From positions 1-42,062 of the forward strand of contig NZ_BOMS01000007.1 of assembly GCF_016862315.1 (NCBI RefSeq): a stretch of 42,062 bases of DNA, written 5' to 3'. Positions 1 through 6,698 of this stretch are shown here, in pieces. Made by a program: the position numbers and the translations under genes. Position 1 is the stretch's first letter, and the number at the start of each line of letters is the position of its first letter. The notes below the pieces were generated by a model that saw nothing but the letters and a program-made list of their open reading frames with translations, searched no databases and was not told the DNA's origin. This DNA comes from Actinoplanes palleronii. GTDB lineage: Bacteria; Actinomycetota; Actinomycetes; Mycobacteriales; Micromonosporaceae.

Positions 1-11
1 ACAACCGGCCC

Positions 12-67
12 GAGACACCCGTGAGCACCAGCCAAGACACGCGGCGGCTGGCGCTCACGGGTGCCTC
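12..67. repeat. Palindromic repeat, copy A1
   Basis: Two 22-nt arms (12-33 and 46-67) are reverse complements at about 20 of 22 positions around a 12-nt loop. The right arm starts GGCTGG and ends GGGTGCCTC. It belongs to a family also present at 22862-22914 and 32500-32801. No coding function is apparent. Confidence 0.8.
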
Positions 68-76
68 AGCAGCGCC

Positions 77-130
77 GAGACGACCCTGAGCACCAGCCGG
101 GATGTGGGGGCTGGGGCTCAGGGGTGCCTC
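77..130. repeat. Palindromic repeat, copy A2
   Basis: Arms 77-98 and 109-130 pair at about 18 of 22 positions. The right arm contains GGCTGG and GGGGTGCCTC, as in A1, which it follows by 9 nt. The loop is purine-rich. Confidence 0.75.
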
Positions 131-139
131 GAGTGGGCT

Positions 140-185
140 GAGACGGCCGTCAGTGCCAGCCGGGGTCGCCGCTTGGTGCTGGAAC
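140..185. repeat. Palindromic repeat, degenerate copy A3
   Basis: The left arm at 140-161 has the family ending CCAGCC and begins GAGACGG. The right partner at about 170-185 (GCTTGGTGCTGG) is only partly complementary, so this is a decayed or half copy. Confidence 0.45.
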
Positions 186-208
186 GCGGGAGGGGCGCGG
201 TGGAAACG

Positions 209-246
209 ACGGAGGCGCTCCCGGTGGTCACCGGGAGCGCCTCCGT
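209..246 (-). terminator. Intrinsic terminator of the MFS gene
   Basis: A perfect inverted repeat (core arms 211-226 and 229-244, extendable to 209-246) lies just beyond the stop of the MFS exporter. On the minus strand it is followed by a short T-containing tract (GTCGTTTCC). Confidence 0.8.
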
Positions 247-261
247 GGCGGGACGCTGGGG

Positions 262-1833
262 TCAGTGCATGACGATCGGGGCGGCGGGGGTCGCGTCCGG
301 TTCCAGGAGGTTCGGGGCCTGGCGCTGGCGGGGCAGGAAGTATGCCGGGATCAGCGTGGCCAGGGTCAGGGCGAACCCGACCCAGAACGTGGTGGCGAAC
401 GAGTCCGCGACGAACTCGAAGCCGCGCTGCAGGACGTCCGGCGGGAGCTGCTCGGCGATCTGCGGGACCTGGTGCGAGGCGATCGCGGCGCCGGCCTCGG
501 TCATCGGCTCGCCGGTGGGCGTGGTGAGGCCGGGGATGACCGCGGAGTCGTTGAGCTGGTTGGTCAGGATCACCGACATCATCGCCGAGCCGACCGAGCC
601 GGCGATCTGCTGCATGATGTTCAGCAGCGTGGAACCGCGGGCCACCTCGTGGTTGGTCAGCGTCTTCAGCGCCGACGTCATGATCGGCATCATGGTGCCG
701 CCCATGCCCAGGCCCATCACGAACAGCGAACCGCACAGCAGTACGTACGACGTGTCCGTGCCCACCTGGGTGAACGTGAAGAAACCGGCCGCGAGCAGCA
801 GCAGCGCGAACGGCACCGTCCGGCCGATCGGGATCTTGTCGGCCAGCACACCGGCGATCGGCATGGTGACCATCGCGCCGATGCCCTGCGGGGCCATCAG
901 CAGACCGGCGTGCAGCGTGGACTCGCCGCGCACCTGCAGGAAATAGCTCGGGAAGAGCAGCCCGGCGCCCATGAACGCGATCGTGAAGACCGCCAGGGTG
1001 ACCGTCGAGACGGTGAGGTTCCGGTTCGTGAACAGGCGCAGGTCGAGCAGCGGGTGCTTCGGCTTGAACGAGTAGAACACGAACCCGATCACCAGCAGGC
1101 CACCGAGCAGCATCGGCAGCCACACCTTGGTGGCCGAGAAGCTACCCGCCTCGGGCAGCGAGGAGACGCCGTACAGGAAGGAGGCCAGGCCCGGGGAGAG
1201 CATCAGCATGCCGAGGAAGTCGAACGACTCGGACGGTTCCGGGTTGTCCTTCTCCAGCGCGAACCACGCGTAGACCAGCGCGATCGCGCCGATCGGCACG
1301 TTGATCAGGAAGATCCAGTGCCAGCTGGCCACGTCGATCAGCCAGCCGCCGAGGATCGGGCCGCCGATCGGGCCGAGCAGCATCGGGATGCCGAGCACGG
1401 CCATCAGCCGGCCGATCCGCTCCGGTCCGGCCGCCCGCGTCATGATCGTCATGCCGAGCGGCATCAGCATGCCGCCGCCCAGGCCCTGGAGCACCCGATA
1501 GCCGACCAGCTGGCCGATCGTGTCGGCGGTGGCGCACAGCACCGAGCCGACGGTGAACAGCACCAGCGCGGTCATGTAGAGCCGCTTGGTGCCGAACCGG
1601 TCGGCCGCCCACCCGGTCAGCGGGATGACCGTGGCCAGGGCCAGCGTGTAGCCGGTCATGGTCCAGGCGACCTCGGCATACGTGGCGCCGAACGTGGACT
1701 GGAAGGTGGGCAGCGCGACGCTGACCACGGTGACGTCGAGAATCGACATGATCGCGCCGAGGACCACGACCCCGGCGATTTTCAGAACGGCGGCGTCGAG
1801 TTTGGCCGGCGCAGCCTGGGCTTGGCTACTCAA
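262..1833 (-). CDS. DHA2-family MFS drug exporter (EmrB/QacA type)
   Basis: This is a 523-residue polytopic membrane protein of the 14-helix DHA2 drug:proton antiporter family, likely exporting a lipophilic compound through the inner membrane. Family features include SILDVTVVSVALP in helix 1, GWAADRFGTKRLY between helices 2 and 3, and the antiporter motif GPIGGPILGGWL near residue 160. I chose the TTG at 1833 because GGAG lies six bases upstream; a second TTG at 1845 is possible but lacks a free ribosome-binding site. A hairpin or operator (1849-1866) lies immediately upstream and a terminator follows. The substrate cannot be read from sequence. Confidence 0.9.
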   Translation of the reverse strand: MSSQAQAAPAKLDAAVLKIAGVVVLGAIMSILDVTVVSVALPTFQSTFGATYAEVAWTMTGYTLALATVIPLTGWAADRFGTKRLYMTALVLFTVGSVLCATADTIGQLVGYRVLQGLGGGMLMPLGMTIMTRAAGPERIGRLMAVLGIPMLLGPIGGPILGGWLIDVASWHWIFLINVPIGAIALVYAWFALEKDNPEPSESFDFLGMLMLSPGLASFLYGVSSLPEAGSFSATKVWLPMLLGGLLVIGFVFYSFKPKHPLLDLRLFTNRNLTVSTVTLAVFTIAFMGAGLLFPSYFLQVRGESTLHAGLLMAPQGIGAMVTMPIAGVLADKIPIGRTVPFALLLLAAGFFTFTQVGTDTSYVLLCGSLFVMGLGMGGTMMPIMTSALKTLTNHEVARGSTLLNIMQQIAGSVGSAMMSVILTNQLNDSAVIPGLTTPTGEPMTEAGAAIASHQVPQIAEQLPPDVLQRGFEFVADSFATTFWVGFALTLATLIPAYFLPRQRQAPNLLEPDATPAAPIVMH

Positions 1834-1848
1834 AGGAAACTCCAAAGA

Positions 1849-1866
1849 CCGCGTGGACCCACGCGG
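1849..1866. promoter_or_regulatory. 8-bp inverted repeat upstream of the MFS gene
   Basis: CCGCGTGG and CCACGCGG are separated by two bases and sit just upstream of the MFS ribosome-binding site. The size and position suit a TetR/MarR-type operator or a leader hairpin. No adjacent regulator gene identifies the binding protein. Confidence 0.45.
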
Positions 1867-2031
1867 CGAGATCGTCGGGCGAATCGGACGGGCTCAGCCC
1901 CCTGGGCCCGCCGTGTCACGGCGTGAGCGTAACGAACCGAAAGCCCGGCTCACCTCCCCATTATCCGGCTCCGGACTGTGGCGCTCCCCACTGATCACCT
2001 GTTCCGGCGACCCCCGATCGCGGTGCCCGGA

Positions 2032-2631
2032 TCACGGCGCGCAGGCGTCACTCGCGTCCCGGCGCGACCGCGCCACCCGGGCCGCGGCAAGCACGCCGAT
2101 CCCGTCCGCGGCCCAGTGCGCCAGCACCGGTGTCAGCAGCCCGCCACTCAGGCCACGCAGGACGCCGAGCAGCACACCCGCCACACCGGTGGCCAGCGCG
2201 TCCGTCCACGGCCGGGCCGGGCCCAGGTGCCAGAGTCCGAACAGCACCGCGGTCACCCCGGTCGCCCAGGCCGTGCCGTGCTCCCGGCTGATCAGCGCCC
2301 AGAGCACGCCACGGAACGCGACCTCCTCGAAGACGACGGTGGCCAGCGGTACCGCGACGAGCGCGGTGTACCAGGGGCGGGGGTAGTCGGTGCGGAAGAA
2401 TCGGCGCGCCACCGGGAGCCGCACCGCGATCGCGTACCCGAGGGTGATGGCCGCGACCGCGCTCACGCCGTACCAAAAACCGGCGGTCGTCAGCCCGAGC
2501 TCACCGGGAGGGAAGCCGGAGACCGCGACCAGAAAGATCGCGGCCAGCGGCCCGGTGATCGGCTGAGTCCAGGCGGGGCCGCGGACGGTCCAGAGCCGGA
2601 CCACGCCCATGATCACGAGGACCGGCAGCAT
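2032..2631 (-). CDS. CPBP-family intramembrane metalloprotease
   Basis: This 199-residue membrane protein has the CPBP (CAAX protease / bacteriocin-processing, Abi) motifs: EEVAFR at 102-107, the FxxxH motif FGLWH ending at H135, and HWAAD starting at H172. These supply the catalytic glutamate and the metal-binding histidines and asparagine/aspartate, so it is probably active. About six hydrophobic segments are visible. In bacteria such proteins cleave membrane substrates or confer peptide immunity; no substrate is suggested by neighbours. The ATG at 2631 is preceded by GAGGGG at very short spacing. A GTG at 2664 with GGAG would add 11 residues. Confidence 0.8.
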   Translation of the reverse strand: MLPVLVIMGVVRLWTVRGPAWTQPITGPLAAIFLVAVSGFPPGELGLTTAGFWYGVSAVAAITLGYAIAVRLPVARRFFRTDYPRPWYTALVAVPLATVVFEEVAFRGVLWALISREHGTAWATGVTAVLFGLWHLGPARPWTDALATGVAGVLLGVLRGLSGGLLTPVLAHWAADGIGVLAAARVARSRRDASDACAP

Positions 2632-2649
2632 CCCCTCACGGTAAATCGC

Positions 2650-2678
2650 TCGACCCCGATCCACGAGCTCCGTATCTT
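2650..2678 (+). promoter_or_regulatory. Candidate promoter for leader peptide and EF-G-like gene
   Basis: TCGACC at 2650-2655 and TATCTT at 2673-2678 are 17 bases apart, a fair match to a principal-sigma promoter. It would give a transcript starting about 50 bases before the leader peptide start. It overlaps the divergent CPBP 5' region if that gene uses its upstream GTG. Confidence 0.35.
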
Positions 2679-2734
2679 CGACGGAGATCGCACGAAAAAG
2701 GCGACAGCGACAGCGACGGAAGGGGAGCCCGATC

Positions 2735-2821
2735 ATGCGGACCCCCGTGTCGCGTTTCGACCTGATCCTCTTCAGTGGTGTGCCCGGTTCCGGCCGCGCC
2801 ACCGGGACTGGCCGTACCTGA
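2735..2821 (+). CDS. Putative 28-codon leader peptide before EF-G-like gene
   Basis: The ORF starts with ATG after a good ribosome-binding site (AAGGGGAG, seven bases upstream) and encodes MRTPVSRFDLILF followed by a Gly/Arg/Thr-rich tail. Its stop codon is almost adjacent to a potential hairpin (CGCCTGA at 2823-2829 with TCAGGCG at 2849-2855). The main gene begins 77 bases later with a poor ribosome-binding site. The arrangement resembles drug-responsive leader ORFs before ribosome-protection genes. Function is inference; it could be a chance small ORF. Confidence 0.4.
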   Translation: MRTPVSRFDLILFSGVPGSGRATGTGRT

Positions 2822-2822
2822 T

Positions 2823-2866
2823 CGCCTGAGCAGCTCCGATGCCGGCGGTCAGGCGGGCGCACGCCC
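2823..2866 (+). promoter_or_regulatory. Possible alternative hairpins in EF-G-like leader
   Basis: CGCCTGA (2823-2829) can pair with TCAGGCG (2849-2855). The second arm overlaps a small hairpin GGGCG (2855-2859)/CGCCC (2862-2866) by one base. Mutually exclusive structures like this are typical of translational attenuators. No U-tract is present, so transcription termination is less likely. Confidence 0.3.
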
Positions 2867-2898
2867 TCGACCGATCGACATCGAAAGTACGAGCCATC

Positions 2899-4809
2899 AT
2901 GCGTGTCCGCAATCTCGGCATCCTCGCGCACGTCGACGCCGGCAAGACCACGTTGACCGAACGCATCCTCTACGTCACCGGCGCCACCCACAAGCGCGGC
3001 GAGGTGCACGACGGCACCACCATCACCGACTTCGACCAGCAGGAACGCGACCGCGGCATCACCATCTTCGCGGCCGCGGTGACCTGCGACTGGGCCGAGC
3101 ACCGGTTGAACCTGATCGACACTCCCGGACACGTGGACTTCTCCGACGAGGTGGAGCGGTCGCTGCGGGTCCTCGACGGGGCGGTCGCGGTGTTCGACGG
3201 CGTGGCCGGGGTGGAGCCGCAGTCCGAAGCGGTGTGGCGGGCGGCCGATCGTTATCAGGTGCCGCGGATCGCGTTCGTGAACAAGCTGGATCGGGCCGGT
3301 GCGTCGTTGTCGGCGGCGGTCGCGTCGATCGCGGATCGGTTGGAGGTCGTGCCGCTGCTCGTCCAGCTTCCGCTGGGTGCGGAGTGCGCGTTCCGTGGTG
3401 TCGTCGATCTTGTCGGCATGCGGGCCCTGACCTGGAACAACGGCGAAATGTCCGAAAGTTCGGACATTTCGGAAGAGGCCCGCGCCGGGCGCCGTCACCT
3501 CGAGGAACAGGTCGCCGCATTGCACCCCGCGGCCCTGGAGGAATTGGGGGATATCTCGGACGCGACCCTCCGCCGCGCCCTCCGAGACCTGACCCTTTCC
3601 GGTCAGGCGGTTGTCGTGCTCTGCGGCTCCGCCTATCGCGACAAAGGCATCGAGCCGCTGCTCGACGCCATCGTCGACTACCTGCCGGCCCCGACCGGCA
3701 ACGCGGAGCAGGACCTGGCCGCGCTGGTCTTCAAGGTGCACACCGCGCGCACCGGCCGGCTCACCTACCTGCGCGTCTATGAAGGCACGCTCACGAAGGG
3801 AGACACCGTGTGGGACGCGGGCGCGGGCCGTACCGAACGCATCGCCCGCATCCTGCGGGTCCAGGCCGACCGGCACACCGAGATCGACCGGGCGACCGCC
3901 GGTGACATCGTCGCCGTCGCCGGGGTGAAGGCCGCCCAGGTCGGCACGACGCTGGCCACCCGGCGCAACCCGGTACTGCTGGAGGCCGCGCGGATCACCG
4001 ATCCGCTGGTCTCGGTCGCGGTCGAGGCGCGGTCGCGTCCCGACGCGCTGCGACTGCCGCGAGCCCTGGCCGCGCTGGCCGAGGAGGACCCCTCCTTGAC
4101 CGTACGCATGGACGCCGAAACCGGTCAGACCCTGCTGTCCGGACTGGGCGAGCTGCACCTGGAGGTGGCCGTGGAGAAGCTCCGTCAGCGCACCGGCCTG
4201 GCGGTGACCATGGGCCGTCCCCAGGTGGCGTACCGGGAGACCGTCCGGCACGGCGTGACCGGCCTGCTCTACCGGCACCTCAAGCAGGACGGCGGCTCCG
4301 GCCAGTACGCGCACGTCGTGCTGGCCGTGGCGCCCGGCGACGGCTTCACCTTCGCCTCGACGGTGACCGGTGGCCGGGTCCCGGCCGAGTACGTCCGTGC
4401 GGTCGAGGCCGGCTGCCGGGAGACGCTCGCCGAGGGCCCGCTCGGCGGTCACCCGGTGGTCGGGCTGCGGGTCACGCTGACCGACGGGCAGACCCACCCG
4501 AAGGACTCGTCCGAGATGGCGTTCCGCGCGGCCGGCCGGTTCGGCCTGCGCACAGCGCTGCGCGCCTGCGTCATGGAACTGCTCGAACCGGTCGCGGAGG
4601 TCACGGTCAGCGCTCCGTCGGAGACGCTGGGCGCGGTCCTCGGTGACCTCGCGGCCCGGCGCGGCCAGGTCACCGACTCCGGGGTACGGGCGGTGACGGC
4701 GGTCGTGCCGCTCGCCGAGCTGTTCGGCTACTCGACGCAGCTGCTCAGCCGCACCCACGGCCGCGGCACGTTCACCAGCCGCCCCGCGGGCTACCGTCCG
4801 GCGGCCTGA
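2899..4809 (+). CDS. EF-G-like translational GTPase
   Basis: The 636-residue protein belongs to the EF-G/ribosome-protection GTPase superfamily. The G domain shows the P loop AHVDAGKT (10-17), switch motif RGIT (52-55), DTPGH (74-78) and NKLD (128-131). Domain II, III, IV (GGSGQYAHV, then GGRVPAEYV) and V ([16 protein letters not shown]) follow. Domain sequences look more like EF-G than TetM, but the length is shorter than housekeeping EF-G (about 700) because the G' subdomain is reduced. It is probably an EF-G paralogue acting on ribosomes, in translocation, rescue or drug protection. I chose ATG 2899 because [17 protein letters not shown] aligns with family N termini. A terminator follows. 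Confidence 0.85.
   Translation: MRVRNLGILAHVDAGKTTLTERILYVTGATHKRGEVHDGTTITDFDQQERDRGITIFAAAVTCDWAEHRLNLIDTPGHVDFSDEVERSLRVLDGAVAVFDGVAGVEPQSEAVWRAADRYQVPRIAFVNKLDRAGASLSAAVASIADRLEVVPLLVQLPLGAECAFRGVVDLVGMRALTWNNGEMSESSDISEEARAGRRHLEEQVAALHPAALEELGDISDATLRRALRDLTLSGQAVVVLCGSAYRDKGIEPLLDAIVDYLPAPTGNAEQDLAALVFKVHTARTGRLTYLRVYEGTLTKGDTVWDAGAGRTERIARILRVQADRHTEIDRATAGDIVAVAGVKAAQVGTTLATRRNPVLLEAARITDPLVSVAVEARSRPDALRLPRALAALAEEDPSLTVRMDAETGQTLLSGLGELHLEVAVEKLRQRTGLAVTMGRPQVAYRETVRHGVTGLLYRHLKQDGGSGQYAHVVLAVAPGDGFTFASTVTGGRVPAEYVRAVEAGCRETLAEGPLGGHPVVGLRVTLTDGQTHPKDSSEMAFRAAGRFGLRTALRACVMELLEPVAEVTVSAPSETLGAVLGDLAARRGQVTDSGVRAVTAVVPLAELFGYSTQLLSRTHGRGTFTSRPAGYRPAA
3444..3471. repeat. Perfect 13-bp inverted repeat inside the EF-G-like gene
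   Basis: Arms at 3444-3456 (CGAAATGTCCGAA) and 3459-3471 are perfect reverse complements around a two-base centre. They encode part of the Ser/Glu-rich surface loop ([10 protein letters not shown]) in the reduced G' region and are less GC-rich than the surrounding gene. Confidence 0.9.
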
Positions 4810-4815
4810 CTAAAC

Positions 4816-4846
4816 GGCGGGCCCGATGCTCATCATCGGGCCCGCC
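4816..4846. terminator. Bidirectional hairpin terminator
   Basis: A perfect 13-bp stem (4816-4828 with 4834-4846, loop CTCAT) follows the EF-G-like stop codon. It also contains the last bases of the convergent gene ending at 4833, so it can serve both transcripts. There is no strong T-run. Confidence 0.75.
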
Positions 4847-5258
4847 TCACGCCTCCCGTGGTGACCGGCGGTGACGTGGGTCCGAGACGCAGCTCGGTGC
4901 GGGACGGCTCGACCGGCAGCGCCGCGGCACCGGCACCGGATTTCGGCAGCGGACGGCGGGGCTGGACCCGCCCGGAACTGCCACCCCGGCCCGGATAGAT
5001 CAGCAGCCCGTTCACCGGGTCGGGCACCGCGTCGAGCGCGGCACGCACGCCGGCCAGGTCACGGAAGCCGGTGAACTGCTCGTCGGTGCGGAACCCGATC
5101 TCGAAGAGCACACCCCAGGTGTGCCGATGCCACGCCCAGTCGTAGGCCCCGTGCGTCACGGCGGCCTCGACGAGCGCGTTCCCATACGAATCCTGCCAGC
5201 GGGCGGCGGACTGCCGCGGCCCGTCGAATACTTCGATCGACCACCAGCGCAGCTCCAT
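4833..5258 (-). CDS. Hypothetical protein
   Basis: A 141-residue soluble protein with an aromatic N-terminal half (MELRWWSIEVFDG, then YDWAWHRHTWGVLFEIGF). The C-terminal 45 residues are proline/arginine/glycine-rich and probably disordered. I recognise no named family. The first 95 residues look like one small folded domain that ends near DPVNGLLIYPGRGG. The ATG at 5258 is the only good start before the tRNA array. The gene lies directly downstream of the last tRNA on the same strand, with no visible terminator between, so co-transcription is possible. Confidence 0.6.
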   Translation of the reverse strand: MELRWWSIEVFDGPRQSAARWQDSYGNALVEAAVTHGAYDWAWHRHTWGVLFEIGFRTDEQFTGFRDLAGVRAALDAVPDPVNGLLIYPGRGGSSGRVQPRRPLPKSGAGAAALPVEPSRTELRLGPTSPPVTTGGVRRAR

Positions 5259-5309
5259 GCGCCCCAGCGTACGACTGTTCCGCACCCGTTCATGGGCCAA
5301 CTTCATCGG

Positions 5310-5381
5310 TCGCAGGCCCCGGTGTCGAACCGGGCGGGCCACCCTTATGAGGGGCGGCTGAGAACCCGACGCTCGCCTGCG
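5310..5381 (-). tRNA. tRNA, anticodon CAT (Met/Ile2), atypical D arm
   Basis: The acceptor CGCAGGC/GCCTGCG is perfect, as is the T arm (CCCGG, loop TTCGACA). The anticodon arm has loop CTCATAA. The D arm is abnormal: positions 12-13 and 22-23 do not pair, and the usual A14 and GG pair are displaced. The discriminator is A and CCA is not encoded. It may be a decayed elongator Met or an Ile2 tRNA. Confidence 0.6.
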
Positions 5382-5409
5382 GTCTCCCCACAGTGGATGG
5401 CCCACATCG

Positions 5410-5482
5410 TGCCCCCGGCTGGACTCGAACCAGCGACCCCGGCGCTCGGAACGCCGTGCTCTCTCCACTGAGCTACGAAGGC
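5410..5482 (-). tRNA. tRNA-Arg (CCG)
   Basis: Acceptor GCCTTCG/CGGGGGC (two G-T pairs), D arm TAGCTCAGTGGAGAGAGC, anticodon loop TTCCGAG in a five-bp stem, T arm GCTGG with loop TTCGAGT, discriminator A. CCA is not encoded. It reads CGG. Confidence 0.9.
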
Positions 5483-5504
5483 GGAACTGTCGTGCTGACC
5501 GACG

Positions 5505-5589
5505 CGGAGGAGGTGGGATTCGAACCCACGGGCCTCTCACGAGGCCACGCCGATTCCAGCGGCGTTTCCGAAGCCAGGCCGGCTCCCCC
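5505..5589 (-). tRNA. tRNA-Ser (GGA)
   Basis: Acceptor GGGGGAG/CTCCTCC, anticodon loop CTGGAAT in stem CGCCG/CGGCG, a long variable arm (GGCCTC paired to GAGGCC), and T arm GTGGG with loop TTCGAAT. Discriminator G and the long variable arm fit serine. Confidence 0.9.
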
Positions 5590-5607
5590 ATTTTGTACGA
5601 CGTGAAG

Positions 5608-5682
5608 CAGCGCGGACGGGATTCGAACCCGCACATGCCCTGGGTGAAAACCAGGTGACTCTCCCTATTCGTCCACCGCGCC
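5608..5682 (-). tRNA. tRNA-Glu (TTC)
   Basis: Acceptor GGCGCGG/CCGCGCT (first pair G-T), anticodon loop TTTTCAC in stem CCTGG/CCAGG, T arm GCGGG with loop TTCGAAT, discriminator G. The G-T first pair is unusual but the fold is otherwise complete. Confidence 0.85.
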
Positions 5683-5693
5683 AAGCCTTTCCG

Positions 5694-5766
5694 TGCGCCG
5701 CCGGGGACTCGAACCCCGAACCCACTGATTAAGAGTCAGTAGCTCTACCCATTGAGCTAGCGGCGC
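5694..5766 (-). tRNA. tRNA-Lys (CTT)
   Basis: Perfect acceptor GCGCCGC/GCGGCGC, canonical D arm, anticodon loop CTCTTAA in stem ACTGA/TCAGT, T arm CGGGG with loop TTCGAGT, discriminator A. Confidence 0.92.
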
Positions 5767-5771
5767 ATGAA

Positions 5772-5860
5772 CGGAGACGATGGGAATCGAACCCATACGG
5801 GATATCACTACCCCCAACCGCTTTCGAGGCGGCGGCCGGCGCCCATCGGCTGGCGTCTCC
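5772..5860 (-). tRNA. tRNA-Ser (CGA)
   Basis: Perfect acceptor GGAGACG/CGTCTCC, anticodon loop CTCGAAA, long variable arm, T arm ATGGG with loop TTCGATT, discriminator G. It starts only five bases before the preceding tRNA's coordinates end, so processing from a common precursor is likely. Confidence 0.9.
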
Positions 5861-5869
5861 ATGTTCACG

Positions 5870-5944
5870 TCGGGATGGCGGGATTCGAACCCGCGGCCCC
5901 CGGTTCCCGAAACCGGTGCGCTGACCAAGCTGCGCCACATCCCG
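5870..5944 (-). tRNA. tRNA-Pro (CGG)
   Basis: Perfect acceptor CGGGATG/CATCCCG, proline-type D arm TGGCGCAGCTTGGTCAGCGC, anticodon loop TTCGGGA in stem CCGGT/ACCGG, T arm GCGGG with loop TTCGAAT, discriminator A. Confidence 0.92.
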
Positions 5945-5949
5945 TGGAG

Positions 5950-6040
5950 CGGAGAGTGAGAGATTCGAACTCTCGGTACGGGTCGTGACCCGCACTACGG
6001 ATTAGCAATCCGCCGCCTTAGGCCGCTCGGCCAACTCTCC
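5950..6040 (-). tRNA. tRNA-Ser (GCT)
   Basis: Perfect acceptor GGAGAGT/ACTCTCC, anticodon loop TTGCTAA, long variable arm (GCGGGTC/GACCCGT), T arm GAGAG with loop TTCGAAT, discriminator G. Confidence 0.92.
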
Positions 6041-6044
6041 ACCG

Positions 6045-6116
6045 CGCCCCGTACCGGGATCGAACCGGCGACCTCGCGCTCGACAGGCGCTTGCTCTCCC
6101 ACTGAGCTAACAGGGC
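6045..6116 (-). tRNA. tRNA-Asp (GTC)
   Basis: Acceptor GCCCTGT/ACGGGGC, D arm TAGCTCAGTGGGAGAGC, anticodon loop CTGTCGA with a mismatched first stem pair (A-G), T arm GCCGG with loop TTCGATC, discriminator G as expected for aspartate. Confidence 0.88.
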
Positions 6117-6129
6117 TGGCATAAAAACG

Positions 6130-6202
6130 TGGACCCGGCCGGATTCGAACCGGCCGCCTCCGCTGTGCGAGAGCGGCGCTCTACCAACTGAGCTACGAGC
6201 CC
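6130..6202 (-). tRNA. tRNA-Ala (CGC)
   Basis: Acceptor GGGCTCG/CGGGTCC carries the alanine identity pair G3-T70. Anticodon loop CTCGCAC sits in stem CCGCT/AGCGG, the T arm is GCCGG with loop TTCGAAT, and the discriminator is A. It is followed by a short T5 tract. Confidence 0.92.
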
Positions 6203-6207
6203 ATACG

Positions 6208-6281
6208 TACCCGGAGCGCGATTCGAACGCGCACTGCCACCGTTCTGAGCGGTGTGCCTCCTGCCATTGGGCTACCCGGGC
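6208..6281 (-). tRNA. Short-variable-loop tRNA with Leu anticodon CAG
   Basis: Acceptor GCCCGGG/TCCGGGT (G-T at the first and last pairs), D arm resembling glutamine tRNAs, anticodon loop CTCAGAA in a perfect CACCG/CGGTG stem, T arm GCGCG with loop TTCGAAT, discriminator A. The anticodon should read CUG (leucine), but the variable loop has only five bases, whereas normal leucine tRNAs have a long variable arm. The identity of the attached amino acid is uncertain. Confidence 0.75.
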
Positions 6282-6292
6282 CTGCTGTGTCG

Positions 6293-6364
6293 AGTGGCTA
6301 CCGGGATTCGAACCCGGAACCTCCGCCATGGCGAGGCGGCGCTCTACCGTTGAGCTACAACCAC
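6293..6364 (-). tRNA. tRNA-Gly (GCC) with C33
   Basis: Acceptor GTGGTTG/TAGCCAC, standard D arm, anticodon stem CCGCC/GGCGG with loop TCGCCAT, T arm CCGGG with loop TTCGAAT. The discriminator T fits glycine. Position 33 is C instead of the nearly universal T. Confidence 0.8.
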
Positions 6365-6375
6365 ATTTTCCTGCG

Positions 6376-6450
6376 TCGCCCGTCCGGGGGTCGAACCCGG
6401 TCCTCCGGATTGAGAGTCCGGTGGTCTGACCTTCCGCAACCTCACGGGCG
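6376..6450 (-). tRNA. tRNA-Glu (CTC)
   Basis: Perfect acceptor CGCCCGT/ACGGGCG, anticodon loop CTCTCAA in stem CCGGA/TCCGG, T arm CCGGG with loop TTCGACC. The discriminator is A rather than the usual G for glutamate tRNAs. Confidence 0.85.
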
Positions 6451-6476
6451 CATTCTTCGGGTGGCTGCCCGAAACG

Positions 6477-6549
6477 TGTCCCCGGAGAGATTCGAACTCC
6501 CGACCCCCGGATCCGTAATCCGGTGCTCTTTCCGCTGAGCTACGAAGAC
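6477..6549 (-). tRNA. tRNA-Arg (ACG)
   Basis: Acceptor GTCTTCG/CGGGGAC, canonical D arm, anticodon loop TTACGGA in stem CCGGA/TCCGG, T arm GGGAG with loop TTCGAAT, discriminator A. A34 would need TadA editing to inosine. Confidence 0.92.
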
Positions 6550-6572
6550 GTGATCCCCTGATCGGGATCGCG

Positions 6573-6646
6573 TGGACCTGGGCGGATTCGAACCGCCGAC
6601 CCCCGGTCTGCCGAACCGGTGCGCTACCAGACTGCGCCACAAGCCC
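6573..6646 (-). tRNA. tRNA-Ala (GGC) with C33 and proline-like D arm
   Basis: Acceptor GGGCTTG/CAGGTCC carries the alanine identity pair G3-T70. The D arm TGGCGCAGTCTGGTAGCGC is the proline type. Anticodon stem CCGGT/ACCGG encloses loop TCGGCAG, so the anticodon is GGC and position 33 is C instead of T. The T arm is GGCGG with loop TTCGAAT and the discriminator is A. Confidence 0.75.
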
Positions 6647-6654
6647 ATCGTTTC

Positions 6655-6689
6655 CCCGGCCACCGGCGGCGATGCTGCCGGTGGCCGGG
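6655..6689. promoter_or_regulatory. Strong hairpin between tRNA-Trp and tRNA-Ala
   Basis: A perfect 12-bp stem (6655-6666 with 6678-6689) is extended inwards by four further pairs around loop GAT. It has no T-run on either strand, so it is more likely a processing or pausing structure than a standard terminator. Confidence 0.7.
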
Positions 6690-6698
6690 ACGTACAAA

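Noticed and set aside
2032..4758. A 908-codon open frame on the minus strand across the EF-G-like gene
   Set aside because: Only its last 199 codons (CPBP protein) have coding character. The rest mirrors the EF-G-like gene in a frame kept open by high GC.
2899..4809. Tetracycline resistance protein of the TetM/OtrA group
   Set aside because: The length is similar, but the GEVHDGTT switch region and domain [11 protein letters not shown] are EF-G-like and the TetM C-terminal pattern is not seen. A protection role remains only a possibility.
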